A stretch of DNA of 64,000 nucleotides from Streptomyces nigra (GTDB lineage Bacteria; Actinomycetota; Actinomycetes; Streptomycetales; Streptomycetaceae): positions 4,146,501 through 4,210,500 of the forward strand of contig NZ_CP029043.1 in assembly GCF_003074055.1 (NCBI RefSeq), given 5' to 3'. Within the stretch, counting starts at the first letter, position 1. Each line of letters opens with the position of its first letter. The notes under the pieces were generated by a model. That model was not told where the DNA came from. It was given only the letters and a program-made list of their open reading frames with translations, and did no database searches. The position numbers and the translations under genes were made by a program. This document shows positions 15,858 to 23,910 of the stretch, in pieces.

Positions 15858-16373
15858 TCAGTCCGAGGGGCCGGTACAGGCGGCGGGCTGGAGGCGGAAG
15901 AGCGCCCAGACCACCTTGCCGCTCAGCGTGCCCGCCATCGGATGCCAGCCCCAGCCGTCGCTGAAGGACTCCACCAGGAACAGCCCGCGGCCGGACTCCG
16001 CCGAGAAGTCGTCGGTGTCGCGGGCGACCGGGCTGTCGTGGCTGGGGTCGCGCACCGCGCACACCAGCCGCTCGGTCCACCGCATCAGGTGCAGCCGTAC
16101 CGGCGGGGGCTGCTCGGGCGAGCGCGGGGCGCTCGACGGCAGGGCGTGCCGGAGGGCGTTCGTCACCAGCTCGGAGACCACGAGGCAGACGTCGTCGAAG
16201 CGGTCGCCCAGTTCCCACTGGTCCATGGTGCGGCGGGTGAAGTTCCGGGCCTCGCGGACGGCCTCGTACCTGGCCGGCAGGGCGCAGGAGGCGGCGTTGG
16301 AGACGGCTGCGGGGTCCAGCGGCGGAAGGCCCTGCCGTAACGGCTCGAGCATGGTCGATCCATTCGTCCCCAT
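15858..16373 (-). CDS. RsbW-like ATP-binding protein (HATPase_c_2)
   Basis: A 171-residue protein. ATG 16373 is preferred over GTG 16382 because GGGAG lies 8 nt before it. The GHKL fold is visible: VCLVVSELVTNALRHA (N-box with Glu and Asn), then AVRDPSHDSP (G1-like) and SGRGLFLVESFSDGWGW (G2-like). This family includes the anti-sigma kinases and many solitary Streptomyces proteins encoded beside DUF397/HTH pairs. It probably acts in the same developmental or stress switch as its neighbours. Its promoter shares an almost identical 23-nt element with the DUF397 gene promoter. Confidence 0.85.
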   Translation of the reverse strand: MGTNGSTMLEPLRQGLPPLDPAAVSNAASCALPARYEAVREARNFTRRTMDQWELGDRFDDVCLVVSELVTNALRHALPSSAPRSPEQPPPVRLHLMRWTERLVCAVRDPSHDSPVARDTDDFSAESGRGLFLVESFSDGWGWHPMAGTLSGKVVWALFRLQPAACTGPSD

Positions 16374-16451
16374 GCGAGGCACTCCCGGGAGTTCGCGGTC
16401 GTGGCGATGCAGCGGTTGCGCGGGACCATGGTTTCGGAAGCGCAGAGCAGA

Positions 16452-16474
16452 TGCAAGGGCAGATGCACGTGCAC
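16452..16474 (-). promoter_or_regulatory. Shared promoter element upstream of ATPase gene
   Basis: On the minus strand this reads GTGCACGTGCATCTGC followed by CCTTGCA, matching 15393-15415 at 21 of 23 positions. Directly after it come TTGCAT (-35), a 17-nt spacer and AACCAT (-10). The -35 sits at the same distance from the element as in the DUF397 promoter. The DNA at 16480-16630 is noticeably more A+T-rich than the flanks. Confidence 0.65.
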
Positions 16475-16670
16475 GTGACCGAATTGGACGCTCCCGTACC
16501 GCTTGTTGGCCATTTTTTCCGCCAACTTCACCCCCTCTTCTTGTCTTCCGCTGACTGCTTCACGAGTGGAATCCTTGGCTTCTTTCCGTCTCTGTAATCG
16601 GGCGAGTACTGCTCGAAGTGTTTTAGTGGCAGACTGCGGGCCGGGAAGACGGTTGGGGAGGCTGGCGGAC

Positions 16671-17531
16671 GTGAGCGCGGGAGAGCCCGGATCGGTGGTG
16701 CGGCGCATGCTGCTCGGCTCGCAACTGAGGCGACTGCGGGAAGCGCGCGGTATCACCCGTGAAGCGGCGGGATACTCCATCCGCGCGTCCGAGTCGAAGA
16801 TCAGCCGGATGGAGCTGGGCCGGGTGAGCTTCAAGACGCGTGACGTGGAGGACCTGCTGACGCTGTACGGCATCACGGACGAGCAGGAGCGCGCCTCCCT
16901 GCTCTCCCTGGCCCGCGAGGCCAATGTCGCCGGCTGGTGGCACAGCTACTCGGACGTCCTGCCCAGCTGGTTCCCCACCTATGTCGGCCTGGAGGGCGCG
17001 GCCAGCTCGATCCGCGCCTACGAGGTGCAGTTCGTGCACGGCCTGCTGCAGACCGAGGCGTACGCCCACGCGGTCGTCGCGCGCGGGATGAAGGGCGCGA
17101 GCGCGTCCGACATCGACAAGCGCGTCGCGCTGCGCCTGGAGCGGCAGAAGTACCTCGTCGCGGAGAACGCCCCCGAGTTCCACATCGTCCTCGACGAGGC
17201 GGCCCTGCGCCGGCCGTACGGCGACCGCGAGGTCATGCGCGGCCAGCTCCAGCACCTCATCGAGATCTCCGAGCGGCCCAATGTGCGGCTGCAGGTGATG
17301 CCGTTCGGCTTCGGCGGGCACTCCGGCGAGTCCGGCGCCTTCACCATCCTCAGCTTCCCCGAGTCCGACCTCTCGGACGTCGTCTATCTGGAGCAGCTCA
17401 CCAGCGCGCTCTACCTCGACAAGCGCGAGGACGTCGCCCAGTACGAGCTCGCGCTGAAGGAGCTCCAGCAGGACAGCCCGGGGCCGGACGAGAGCCGGGA
17501 TCTTCTCCGGGGTCTCCTTCAACTCTCTTAA
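16671..17531 (+). CDS. XRE-family HTH regulator with DUF5753 (WhiJ-like)
   Basis: A 286-residue protein from GTG 16671, with GGGGAG 10 nt upstream. Residues 10-70 are an XRE helix-turn-helix (LGSQLRRLREARGITREAAG, then IRASESKISRMELG). The rest is the DUF5753 ligand or partner-binding domain, with GLLQTEAYAHAV, RPNVRLQVMPF and a C-terminal leucine-rich end. This is the DNA-binding member of the WhiJ-like set. Its most likely targets are the shared elements at 15393-15415 and 16452-16474. WhiJ-type regulators repress developmental genes until the DUF397 partner relieves them; applying this here is inference. Confidence 0.88.
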   Translation: MSAGEPGSVVRRMLLGSQLRRLREARGITREAAGYSIRASESKISRMELGRVSFKTRDVEDLLTLYGITDEQERASLLSLAREANVAGWWHSYSDVLPSWFPTYVGLEGAASSIRAYEVQFVHGLLQTEAYAHAVVARGMKGASASDIDKRVALRLERQKYLVAENAPEFHIVLDEAALRRPYGDREVMRGQLQHLIEISERPNVRLQVMPFGFGGHSGESGAFTILSFPESDLSDVVYLEQLTSALYLDKREDVAQYELALKELQQDSPGPDESRDLLRGLLQLS

Positions 17532-17622
17532 AACACAAGTACGATGACGTGTGATCAGACCGTGATGACAAGCGTATTGGCGACCTGGCCGATCGGGTGT
17601 CCGCAAGGGATCGAGGGATCAC

Positions 17623-19083
17623 ATGTCGTCCTACTTCACCGACCTGGCTCAGCAGTACATCGACGGTGAGTGGCGCCCGGGCACAGGCTCCTGGGACATC
17701 ATCGACTTCAACCCGTACGACGGCGAGAAGCTGGCGTCGATCACGATAGCCACGGTCGACGAGGTGGACGAGGCGTACCGGGCGGCGGCCCGCGCCCAGG
17801 GCGAGTGGGCCGCGACCAACCCCTACGCCCGCCGCGCGGTCTTCGAGAAGGCGCTGCGCGTGGTCGAGGAGCGCGAGCAGGAGATCAGTGAGGTGATCGT
17901 CGCCGAGCTCGGCGGCACCCGGCTGAAGGCCGCGTTCGAACTGCACCTGGCCAAGGAGTTCCTGCGCGAGGCGGTCCATCTGTCGCTGCGTCCCGAGGGC
18001 CGGATCATCCCGTCCCCCGTGGACGGCAAGGAGAACCGCGTCTACCGGGTGCCGGTCGGCGTCGTCGGTGTGATCAGCCCGTTCAACTTCCCCTTCCTGC
18101 TCTCCCTGAAGTCGGTCGCCCCGGCCCTCGCGCTCGGCAACGCCGTGGTGCTCAAGCCGCACCAGAACACCCCGATCGTGGGCGGCTCGCTGGTCGCGAA
18201 GATCTTCGAGGAGGCGGGTCTGCCGGCCGGTCTGCTCAACGTCGTCATCACCGACATCGCCGAGATAGGCGACGCGTTCATCGAGCACCCGGTCCCCAAG
18301 GTCATCTCCTTCACCGGCTCGGACAAGGTCGGCCGGCACGTCGCCACCGTGTGCGCCTCGCACTTCAAGCGCTCGGTGCTCGAACTCGGCGGCAACAGCG
18401 CGCTGGTGGTCCTGGACGACGCCGACCTCGACTACGCCGTCGACGCGGCCGTGTTCAGCCGGTTCGTCCACCAGGGCCAGGTCTGCATGGCGGCGAACCG
18501 CGTCCTCGTGGACCGTACGGTCGCCGACGCGTTCACCGAGAAGTTCGTCGCCAAGGTGAAGTCCCTGAAGGTGGGCGACCCGCGGGACCCCGAGACCGTC
18601 ATCGGCCCGGTCATCAACTCCTCCCAGGCCGAGGCGCTGACGGGCACGGTCGCGCAGGCCCTCGCCGAGGGCGCGACCGCCCTGGTGCACGGCAGGGCCA
18701 CGGACAACCTGGTCGAGCCGTCCGTCCTGACCGACCTGCCGGCCGACTCCGCGCTGCTGCGCCAGGAGGTCTTCGGCCCGGTCGTCTTCCTCGTGCCGTT
18801 CGACGGCGAGGAGGAGGCCGTACGGCTGGTCAACGACACCCCGTACGGCCTGAGCGGGGCCGTGCACACCGCCGACGTCGAGCGCGGGGTCGCCTTCGCC
18901 AAGCGGATCGACTCCGGCATGTTCCATGTGAACGACGGCACCGTCCACGACGAGCCGATCGTCCCCTTCGGCGGCGAGAAGCACTCCGGTCTCGGCCGGC
19001 TGAACGGCGAGACGATGCTGGACGCCTTCACCACCATGAAGTGGATCTCGGTGCAGCACGGCCGCAGCGGCTTCCCGTTCTAA
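17623..19083 (+). CDS. NAD(P)-dependent aldehyde dehydrogenase
   Basis: A 486-residue aldehyde dehydrogenase, a normal length, with GAGGGA before the ATG. Motifs: substrate-tunnel region VGVISPFNFPFLLSLKSVAP, cofactor lysine KPHQNTP, FTGSDKVGRH, catalytic glutamate in LELGGNSALVVLDDAD and catalytic cysteine in GQVCMAANR. The C-terminal PFGGEKHSGLGR closes the fold. Overall it is closest to benzaldehyde/vanillin-type dehydrogenases, but the substrate is unproven. It oxidises an aldehyde to the acid in the cytoplasm. The -10 of the next gene (PadR) overlaps its stop codon. Confidence 0.88.
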   Translation: MSSYFTDLAQQYIDGEWRPGTGSWDIIDFNPYDGEKLASITIATVDEVDEAYRAAARAQGEWAATNPYARRAVFEKALRVVEEREQEISEVIVAELGGTRLKAAFELHLAKEFLREAVHLSLRPEGRIIPSPVDGKENRVYRVPVGVVGVISPFNFPFLLSLKSVAPALALGNAVVLKPHQNTPIVGGSLVAKIFEEAGLPAGLLNVVITDIAEIGDAFIEHPVPKVISFTGSDKVGRHVATVCASHFKRSVLELGGNSALVVLDDADLDYAVDAAVFSRFVHQGQVCMAANRVLVDRTVADAFTEKFVAKVKSLKVGDPRDPETVIGPVINSSQAEALTGTVAQALAEGATALVHGRATDNLVEPSVLTDLPADSALLRQEVFGPVVFLVPFDGEEEAVRLVNDTPYGLSGAVHTADVERGVAFAKRIDSGMFHVNDGTVHDEPIVPFGGEKHSGLGRLNGETMLDAFTTMKWISVQHGRSGFPF

Positions 19084-19093
19084 CCTGGACGGC

Positions 19094-19735
19094 ATGTCAG
19101 CCATCCGTCTCCTCGTGCTGGGCGCGGTCCGTATGCACGGCCGCGCCCATGGCTACCAGGTGCGCAACGACCTGGAGTACTGGGGCGCGCACGAGTGGTC
19201 CAACGCCAAACCGGGCTCGATCTACCACGCGCTCAAGCAGATGGCGAAGCAGGGACTGCTGTACGCGCACGAGATCGCCCCGTCCACGGCCGGCGGTCCG
19301 CCGCGCACCGAGTACGAGGTGACCGGCGAGGGCACCGAGGAGTACTTCCGGCTGCTGCGCGAGGCGCTGGTCACCTACGACCAGCGCGGTGACATGAAGA
19401 CGGCCGCCGTGGGCTTCGTCGTCGACCTGCCGCGCGCGGAGGCGGTGGAGCTGCTGCGCGAGCGCGTGCGGCGGATCGAGGAGTGGCGGACGGCCGTCCT
19501 GAAGCACTATGTGCCCGAGGACGGCCCCGAACAGCTCGGCCACATCGGCGAGATCATGAACATGTGGGTCCACACCGCCGACTCCGAGGGGGAGTGGACC
19601 CGTGGCCTGATCGCCCGGATCGAGGGCGGCGCCTACACCTTCGCGGACGAGGGCGAGCCGTTCGTCGGCATCCTCGCCGAGGACCAGGAGAACCCGTACG
19701 CCACCGGCGAGCCGCATCCGGGAGATCGCCGCTAA
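19094..19735 (+). CDS. PadR-family transcriptional regulator
   Basis: A 213-residue protein. The PadR winged helix is at residues 3-90: ILVLGAVRMHGRAHGYQVRN-like start (here LLVLGAVRMHGRAHGYQV), then GSIYHALKQMAKQGLL and PRTEYEVTGEG. The C-terminal half has helices for dimerisation (VDLPRAEAVELLRERVRRIE). TAACCT lies 7 nt before the ATG and overlaps the previous gene's stop codon, so this is a leaderless start. Immediately downstream, a DrrAB-type exporter has two near-identical palindromes in its promoter, which are the expected PadR operators. Confidence 0.88.
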   Translation: MSAIRLLVLGAVRMHGRAHGYQVRNDLEYWGAHEWSNAKPGSIYHALKQMAKQGLLYAHEIAPSTAGGPPRTEYEVTGEGTEEYFRLLREALVTYDQRGDMKTAAVGFVVDLPRAEAVELLRERVRRIEEWRTAVLKHYVPEDGPEQLGHIGEIMNMWVHTADSEGEWTRGLIARIEGGAYTFADEGEPFVGILAEDQENPYATGEPHPGDRR

Positions 19736-19748
19736 TCAAGTTTGACTA
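19733..19748. promoter_or_regulatory. PadR operator copy 1
   Basis: TAATCAAGTTTGACTA overlaps the PadR stop codon and contains the -35 (TTGACT) of the exporter promoter. It differs from copy 2 by one base. Confidence 0.75.
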
Positions 19749-19770
19749 ACTCCCTCCCGGGCATTAGCTT
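19742..19770 (+). promoter_or_regulatory. Promoter of the DrrAB-type exporter
   Basis: TTGACT (19742-19747), a 17-nt spacer and TAGCTT (19765-19770). The -35 lies inside operator 1, and operator 2 lies just downstream of the transcript start. Confidence 0.7.
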
Positions 19771-19778
19771 CGTTCGGG

Positions 19779-19794
19779 TAGTCAAGTTTGACTA
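19779..19794. promoter_or_regulatory. PadR operator copy 2
   Basis: TAGTCAAGTTTGACTA is a perfect inverted repeat (TAGTCAA/TTGACTA with a GT centre), 46 bp after copy 1, between the promoter and the ribosome binding site of the exporter. Confidence 0.75.
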
Positions 19795-19808
19795 GCGAGG
19801 GAGTCCCT

Positions 19809-20774
19809 GTGACCGAAGCGGCGATCACCGTCGAAGAGGTACGCAAGAGGTACGGCGGCACATCCGGCAGGACCGCACTGGACGGGCTCGACCTCACGGT
19901 CGCCCGCGGCACCGTGCACGCCGTGCTCGGTCCCAACGGGGCCGGCAAGACCACCCTGGTCCGCATCCTGTCCACCCTGCTGCGGCCGGACTCCGGCCGG
20001 GTCGAGGTGGCCGGGCACGACGTCGTGCGCGAGGCCTACCGGGTACGGCGGAGCATCGGGCTGCTCGGCCAGCACGCCGCCGTCGACGAGGAGCTGTCCG
20101 GTCATCAGAACCTGGAGATGTTCGGCCGGCTCCACCACCTCGGCACCCGCCGCGCCCGTCTGCGCGCCGGCGAACTGCTGGAGCGCTTCGGTCTCGCCGA
20201 CACCGGCCGCAAACCCGTCCGCCAGTACAGCGGCGGGATGCGGCGCCGCCTCGACCTGGCCGCGTCCCTGATCACCGAACCGGACGTCCTCTTCCTGGAC
20301 GAGCCCACCACCGGGCTCGACCCCCGCGGCCGCGCCGAGGTCTGGTCCTCGGTCCGCTCCCTGGTCGGCGGCGGCACCACGGTCCTGCTCACCACCCAGT
20401 ACCTGGAGGAGGCCGACCAGCTCGCCGACCGGATCGCGGTGGTCGACGGCGGCCGGGTCGCCGCCGAGGGCACCGCCGACCACCTCAAGGCGCTCACCGG
20501 CGGCGACCGCATCGACGTCGTCCTGCGCGACGCCGGGTCCCTCGGCGCCGCCGTCGCCCTGCTGCCCGTCCGGGCGGACGAGGTGAGCGTCGACACCGAC
20601 CGGCGGCTGCTCAGCGCCCCGGTCACCGACCGGATGGCCGCCCTCGCCGGTGTCGTACGGGCCCTGGCGGAGGCCGGGATCGAGGCCGAGGACATCGTGC
20701 TGCGCCGGCCCACGCTCGACGAGGTGTTCCTGCACCTCACCGGCGGCCCCGAGCGAGTGAAGGAGACCGTATGA
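19809..20774 (+). CDS. DrrA-type ABC transporter ATP-binding protein
   Basis: A 321-residue protein from GTG 19809, with GAGGGAG 6 nt upstream; the upstream TTG in the same frame lies in the operator and is rejected. It has Walker A GPNGAGKTT, Q-loop region IGLLGQHAAVDEELSG, signature YSGGMRRRLDLA, Walker B DVLFLDEPTTGLDPRGR and switch TTQYLEEADQLADRI. The C-terminal domain ends with RRPTLDEVFLHLTGG, diagnostic of the daunorubicin-resistance DrrA subfamily. It energises export of a drug-like compound. Its stop overlaps the permease start (ATGA). Confidence 0.92.
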   Translation: MTEAAITVEEVRKRYGGTSGRTALDGLDLTVARGTVHAVLGPNGAGKTTLVRILSTLLRPDSGRVEVAGHDVVREAYRVRRSIGLLGQHAAVDEELSGHQNLEMFGRLHHLGTRRARLRAGELLERFGLADTGRKPVRQYSGGMRRRLDLAASLITEPDVLFLDEPTTGLDPRGRAEVWSSVRSLVGGGTTVLLTTQYLEEADQLADRIAVVDGGRVAAEGTADHLKALTGGDRIDVVLRDAGSLGAAVALLPVRADEVSVDTDRRLLSAPVTDRMAALAGVVRALAEAGIEAEDIVLRRPTLDEVFLHLTGGPERVKETV

Positions 20775-21532
20775 GCACCCCCGCCCACGCCGTGACCGAC
20801 TCCTGGACCATGACCCGCAGGGAACTCGCCCACTGGGCGCGGCAGCCCGTGCCGGTCGCGGTCGGCCTGCTGTTCCCCGTGATGCTGCTGCTGATGTTCG
20901 GCTACCTCATGGGCGGCGGCCGGGGCGTCGTCGGCTCCTACCTCGACTATCTGATGCCCGGGATGCTGGCGCTCACCATGGCCTTCGGGCTGGAGGGGAC
21001 GATGATCGCGGTCACCCGGGACCTCGACAAGGGCGTCATCGACCGCTTCCGCTCCCTGCCGATGACCAACGGGGCCGTGCTGGTGGGCCGTTCGGCCGCC
21101 GACATGATCCAGTCGACGCTCGGCGTGCTCGTCCTCACCAGCGTCGGCCTCGCCCTCGGCTGGCGCCCGGACGGCGGCCCGGCGGGCTTCCTCGGCGCCG
21201 TCGGACTGCTGCTGCTGTTCCGGTTCGCCATGCTGTGGATCGGCATCCACCTCGCCCTCGTCGCCGGGAAGCCGGAGATGGTGCAGGCGGTGCAGATCCT
21301 GGTCTGGCCGGTCGGGTTCCTGTCCAACGCCATCGCGGAACCCGGCTCCATGCCCGGCTGGCTCGCCACGGCCGTCGAGTGGAACCCGCTGTCCCATACG
21401 GCCTCCGCCGTCCGGGACCTGTTCGCCGGCACCGGCACCGACCACGTCCTCGCGGCCGTCGCCTGGCCGCTCGGGCTGCTCGCCGTGTTCTTCCCGCTCG
21501 CGGTGCGCCGCTTCGCCCGGCTGAGCCGCTGA
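20771..21532 (+). CDS. DrrB-type ABC-2 permease
   Basis: A 253-residue membrane protein with six predicted helices (about 30-50, 58-80, 108-130, 140-160, 172-190 and 228-246). The ABC-2 hallmark GTMIAVTRDLDKGVIDRFRS-like stretch (cytoplasmic loop, residues 76-95) and the motif NPLSHTASAVRDL near residue 205 are present. It overlaps the ATPase gene by 4 nt and together they form a multidrug or secondary-metabolite exporter under PadR control. Confidence 0.9.
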   Translation: MSTPAHAVTDSWTMTRRELAHWARQPVPVAVGLLFPVMLLLMFGYLMGGGRGVVGSYLDYLMPGMLALTMAFGLEGTMIAVTRDLDKGVIDRFRSLPMTNGAVLVGRSAADMIQSTLGVLVLTSVGLALGWRPDGGPAGFLGAVGLLLLFRFAMLWIGIHLALVAGKPEMVQAVQILVWPVGFLSNAIAEPGSMPGWLATAVEWNPLSHTASAVRDLFAGTGTDHVLAAVAWPLGLLAVFFPLAVRRFARLSR

Positions 21533-21630
21533 CCTGGAAGCCCAGGGGGTGGCTCGTCGACCAGGCGCCGGGAGCCCGGCCTGATCGTGTGCCGGGCGTC
21601 GAACGGCAGGCGGGACTTTACGGACACGGC

Positions 21631-23058
21631 CTAGTGGTGGAAGCCGGTGGCCGCGCCCTTGTCGTGTGTCAGGGGGTGCGGCTGCCGGCGCAGGTCCGCC
21701 AGGGACCGGCGCAGATCGTCCACGAACAGGTCCGCGAGGTCCTCCGAGAAGCCGTTGCGGCACACCACCCGCAGCACCGACAGGTCCTCCCGGTTCGGCG
21801 GGAACGTGTACGCCGGCACCAGCCAGCCCGCCTCCCGCAGCCGCCGGGAGACGTCGAACACGTCGAACCGGGTGACGTCCGACGCCGTCGTGAACGCGAA
21901 CACCGGCAGCTGGTCGCCCCGGGTCAGCAGCCGGAAGTCGTCCAGCTTCTCCACGGCTCCGGCGACCCGCCCGGCCACGTTCCGCGCCGCCTGCTGCACC
22001 GCCCGGTAGCCCTCCCGGCCCAGCCGCAGGAACGAGTAGTACTGCGCCACCACCTGGGCGCCCGGCCGCGAGAAGTTCAGCGCGAACGTCGGCATGTCGC
22101 CGCCGAGGTAGTTCACCCGGAACACCAGCTCCTCCGGCAGCGCCTCCTTGTCCCGCCACAGCGCCCAGCCGACGCCCGGGTACACCAGGCCGTACTTGTG
22201 GCCCGAGGTGTTGATCGAGGCCACCCTCGGCAGCCGGAAGTCCCACACCAGGTGCTCGTCGAGGAAGGGCGCCACCATGGCGCCGGACGCGCCGTCCACA
22301 TGCACCGGGATGTCCAGGCCCGTGCGCTCCTGGAGGGCGTCCAGCGCGGCGCACAGGTCCGCGATGGGCTCGTAGGACCCGTCGAAGGTGGAGCCGAGGA
22401 TGCCGACCACCCCGACGGTGTTCTCGTCGCACAGCTCGGCCGCCGCCTGCGGATCGAGGTGGAAGCGCTCGCCCTCCATCGGGACCAGCCGCGCCTCCAC
22501 CTCCCAGAAGGTGCAGAACTTCTCCCAGCAGACCTGGACGTTGACACCCATGACCAGGTTGGGGCGGGCCTCGGGGGACGGGTACCGGTCGGCGTTGCGG
22601 GCCGTCCAGCGCCGCTTCAGCGCCAGGCCCGCGAGCATGCACGCCTCGCTGGAACCGGTCGTGGAGCAGCCCACGGCGGCCGACGGATCGGGCGCGTTCC
22701 ACAGATCGGCGAGCATCGCCACACAGCGCCGCTCCAGCTCGGCGGTGCGCGGATACTCGTCCTTGTCGATCATGTTCTTGTCCCGGCACTCCGCCATCAG
22801 GAGCGAAGCCTCGGGCTCCATCCAGGTGGTGACGAAGGTGGCGAGGTTCAGCCGGGAGTTGCCGTCCAGCATCAGCTCGTCGTGCACGAGCTGGTACGCC
22901 GTCGACGGCGACATGGGGGAGTCCGGGAGCCGGTGCGTGGGCGGGGCCTCGGTCATGCCCGCGGCCGGGTTCGCCTCCCCGTAGATCGGGTTGACGGCCA
23001 GCCTGCGCCCACCGTCGCGGACATCCGGTGCTTCGCTGTTCCCGCGATGCAGTGCCAT
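21631..23058 (-). CDS. gadB: Glutamate decarboxylase
   Basis: A 475-residue PLP-dependent enzyme that converts L-glutamate to GABA while consuming a proton. Start MALHRGNSE (ATG 23058) is chosen because TACCGT lies 7 nt upstream (leaderless). Motifs include GCSTTGSSEACMLAGLAL (cofactor phosphate region), HVDGASGAMVAPF, and the PLP lysine in NTSGHKYGLVYPGVGW. Length and motifs match bacterial GadB. No GABA antiporter gene is adjacent, so an acid-resistance role cannot be assumed; GABA or nitrogen metabolism is as likely. It is divergent from tipA. Confidence 0.92.
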   Translation of the reverse strand: MALHRGNSEAPDVRDGGRRLAVNPIYGEANPAAGMTEAPPTHRLPDSPMSPSTAYQLVHDELMLDGNSRLNLATFVTTWMEPEASLLMAECRDKNMIDKDEYPRTAELERRCVAMLADLWNAPDPSAAVGCSTTGSSEACMLAGLALKRRWTARNADRYPSPEARPNLVMGVNVQVCWEKFCTFWEVEARLVPMEGERFHLDPQAAAELCDENTVGVVGILGSTFDGSYEPIADLCAALDALQERTGLDIPVHVDGASGAMVAPFLDEHLVWDFRLPRVASINTSGHKYGLVYPGVGWALWRDKEALPEELVFRVNYLGGDMPTFALNFSRPGAQVVAQYYSFLRLGREGYRAVQQAARNVAGRVAGAVEKLDDFRLLTRGDQLPVFAFTTASDVTRFDVFDVSRRLREAGWLVPAYTFPPNREDLSVLRVVCRNGFSEDLADLFVDDLRRSLADLRRQPHPLTHDKGAATGFHH

Positions 23059-23088
23059 ACCTCCGACGGTAGGTCCGGGCCCCGGGAC

Positions 23089-23119
23089 TTGCACCTCACG
23101 CGGCGTGAGGGCGCACCGT
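23089..23119 (+). promoter_or_regulatory. tipA promoter with MerR-type operator
   Basis: TTGCAC (-35) is followed by a 19-nt spacer and CACCGT (-10). The long spacer is typical of MerR-activated promoters. The spacer holds the inverted repeat CCTCACGC-G-GCGTGAGG (23094-23110). TipAL is known to bind such a site and activate its own promoter when bound to thiopeptides. Confidence 0.8.
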
Positions 23120-23146
23120 GGAGCACGTACCGAGAAGGGAGCGGAA

Positions 23147-23908
23147 GTGGGCTACTCCGTGGGACAGGTCGCCGGATTCGCCGGTGTGACGGTGCGCACC
23201 CTGCACCACTACGACGACATCGGTCTGCTCGTGCCCAGCGAGCGCAGCCACGCGGGCCACCGGCGCTACAGCGACGCCGACCTCGACCGGCTGCAGCAGA
23301 TCCTGTTCTACCGGGAGCTCGGCTTCCCCCTCGACGAGGTCGCCGCCCTGCTCGACGACCCGCAGGCGGACCCGCGCGAGCATCTGCGCAGGCAGCACGA
23401 GCTGCTGACCGCCCGGATCGAGAAGCTGCAGAAGATGGCGGCGGCCGTGGAACACGCCATGGAGGCACGCACGATGGGAATCAACCTCACGCCGCAGGAG
23501 CGCTTCGAGGTCTTCGGCGAGAACGACCCGGAGCAGTACGCCGAGGAGGCAGAACAGCGCTGGGGCAACACTGAGGCGTACGCCGAGTCACAGCGCCGCG
23601 CCGCGGCCTACACCAAGGAGGACTGGCAGCGGATCCAGGCTGAGGCCGCCGAGTGGGCCGAGCGCTATGTCGCCCTGCTGGAGGCCGGTGAGCCCGCCGA
23701 CGGGCAGGCCGCCATGGACCTGGCCGAGGAGCACCGCCGGCACATCGGCGCCTGGTACTACGAGTGCGGCCACCCGATGCATCGCTGCCTCGCCGAGATG
23801 TACGTCACCGACGAACGCTTCACCGCGTTCTACGACACCATGCGGGCCGGATTCGCCCAGCACCTGCACGACGCGATCCAGGCCAACGCGGACCGGCACA
23901 CCGCATGA
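23147..23908 (+). CDS. tipA: MerR-family thiopeptide-responsive regulator TipAL
   Basis: A 253-residue protein from GTG 23147, the same length as TipAL of S. lividans. The N-terminal MerR part (MGYSVGQVAGFAGVTVRTLH, then HYDDIGLLVP) is nearly identical to TipAL. A coiled coil (about 75-108) connects to the C-terminal TipAS drug-binding domain (110-253), which traps thiopeptide antibiotics such as thiostrepton covalently through a cysteine; the Cys in WYYECGHPMH is the candidate. The drug-binding half is more diverged than the DNA-binding half. Autoactivation through the inverted-repeat promoter at 23089-23119 is expected. A separate short form starts at Met110. Confidence 0.95.
   Translation: MGYSVGQVAGFAGVTVRTLHHYDDIGLLVPSERSHAGHRRYSDADLDRLQQILFYRELGFPLDEVAALLDDPQADPREHLRRQHELLTARIEKLQKMAAAVEHAMEARTMGINLTPQERFEVFGENDPEQYAEEAEQRWGNTEAYAESQRRAAAYTKEDWQRIQAEAAEWAERYVALLEAGEPADGQAAMDLAEEHRRHIGAWYYECGHPMHRCLAEMYVTDERFTAFYDTMRAGFAQHLHDAIQANADRHTA
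23474..23908 (+). CDS. tipA: Internal start: TipAS drug-binding form
   Basis: An in-frame ATG at codon 110 (MGINLTPQERF) is preceded by GGAGG at 23461-23465 with an 8-nt gap. It would yield the 144-residue TipAS form, which lacks the DNA-binding domain. In S. lividans TipAS is made in excess from the same mRNA and sequesters thiopeptides. The conserved site here shows the same dual-product arrangement. Confidence 0.75.
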   Translation: MGINLTPQERFEVFGENDPEQYAEEAEQRWGNTEAYAESQRRAAAYTKEDWQRIQAEAAEWAERYVALLEAGEPADGQAAMDLAEEHRRHIGAWYYECGHPMHRCLAEMYVTDERFTAFYDTMRAGFAQHLHDAIQANADRHTA

Positions 23909-23910
23909 GG

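Noticed and set aside
16480..16630. A+T-rich patch as horizontally acquired DNA
   Set aside because: It is about 150 bp of promoter region between conserved genes, with no mobile-element genes or ends.
20105..22789. An 894-residue open frame on the minus strand across the exporter genes and gadB
   Set aside because: It runs antisense to drrA- and drrB-type genes and out of frame with gadB. Its translation is low-complexity Arg/Gly/Ala/Pro without motifs, as expected from GC-rich codon bias.
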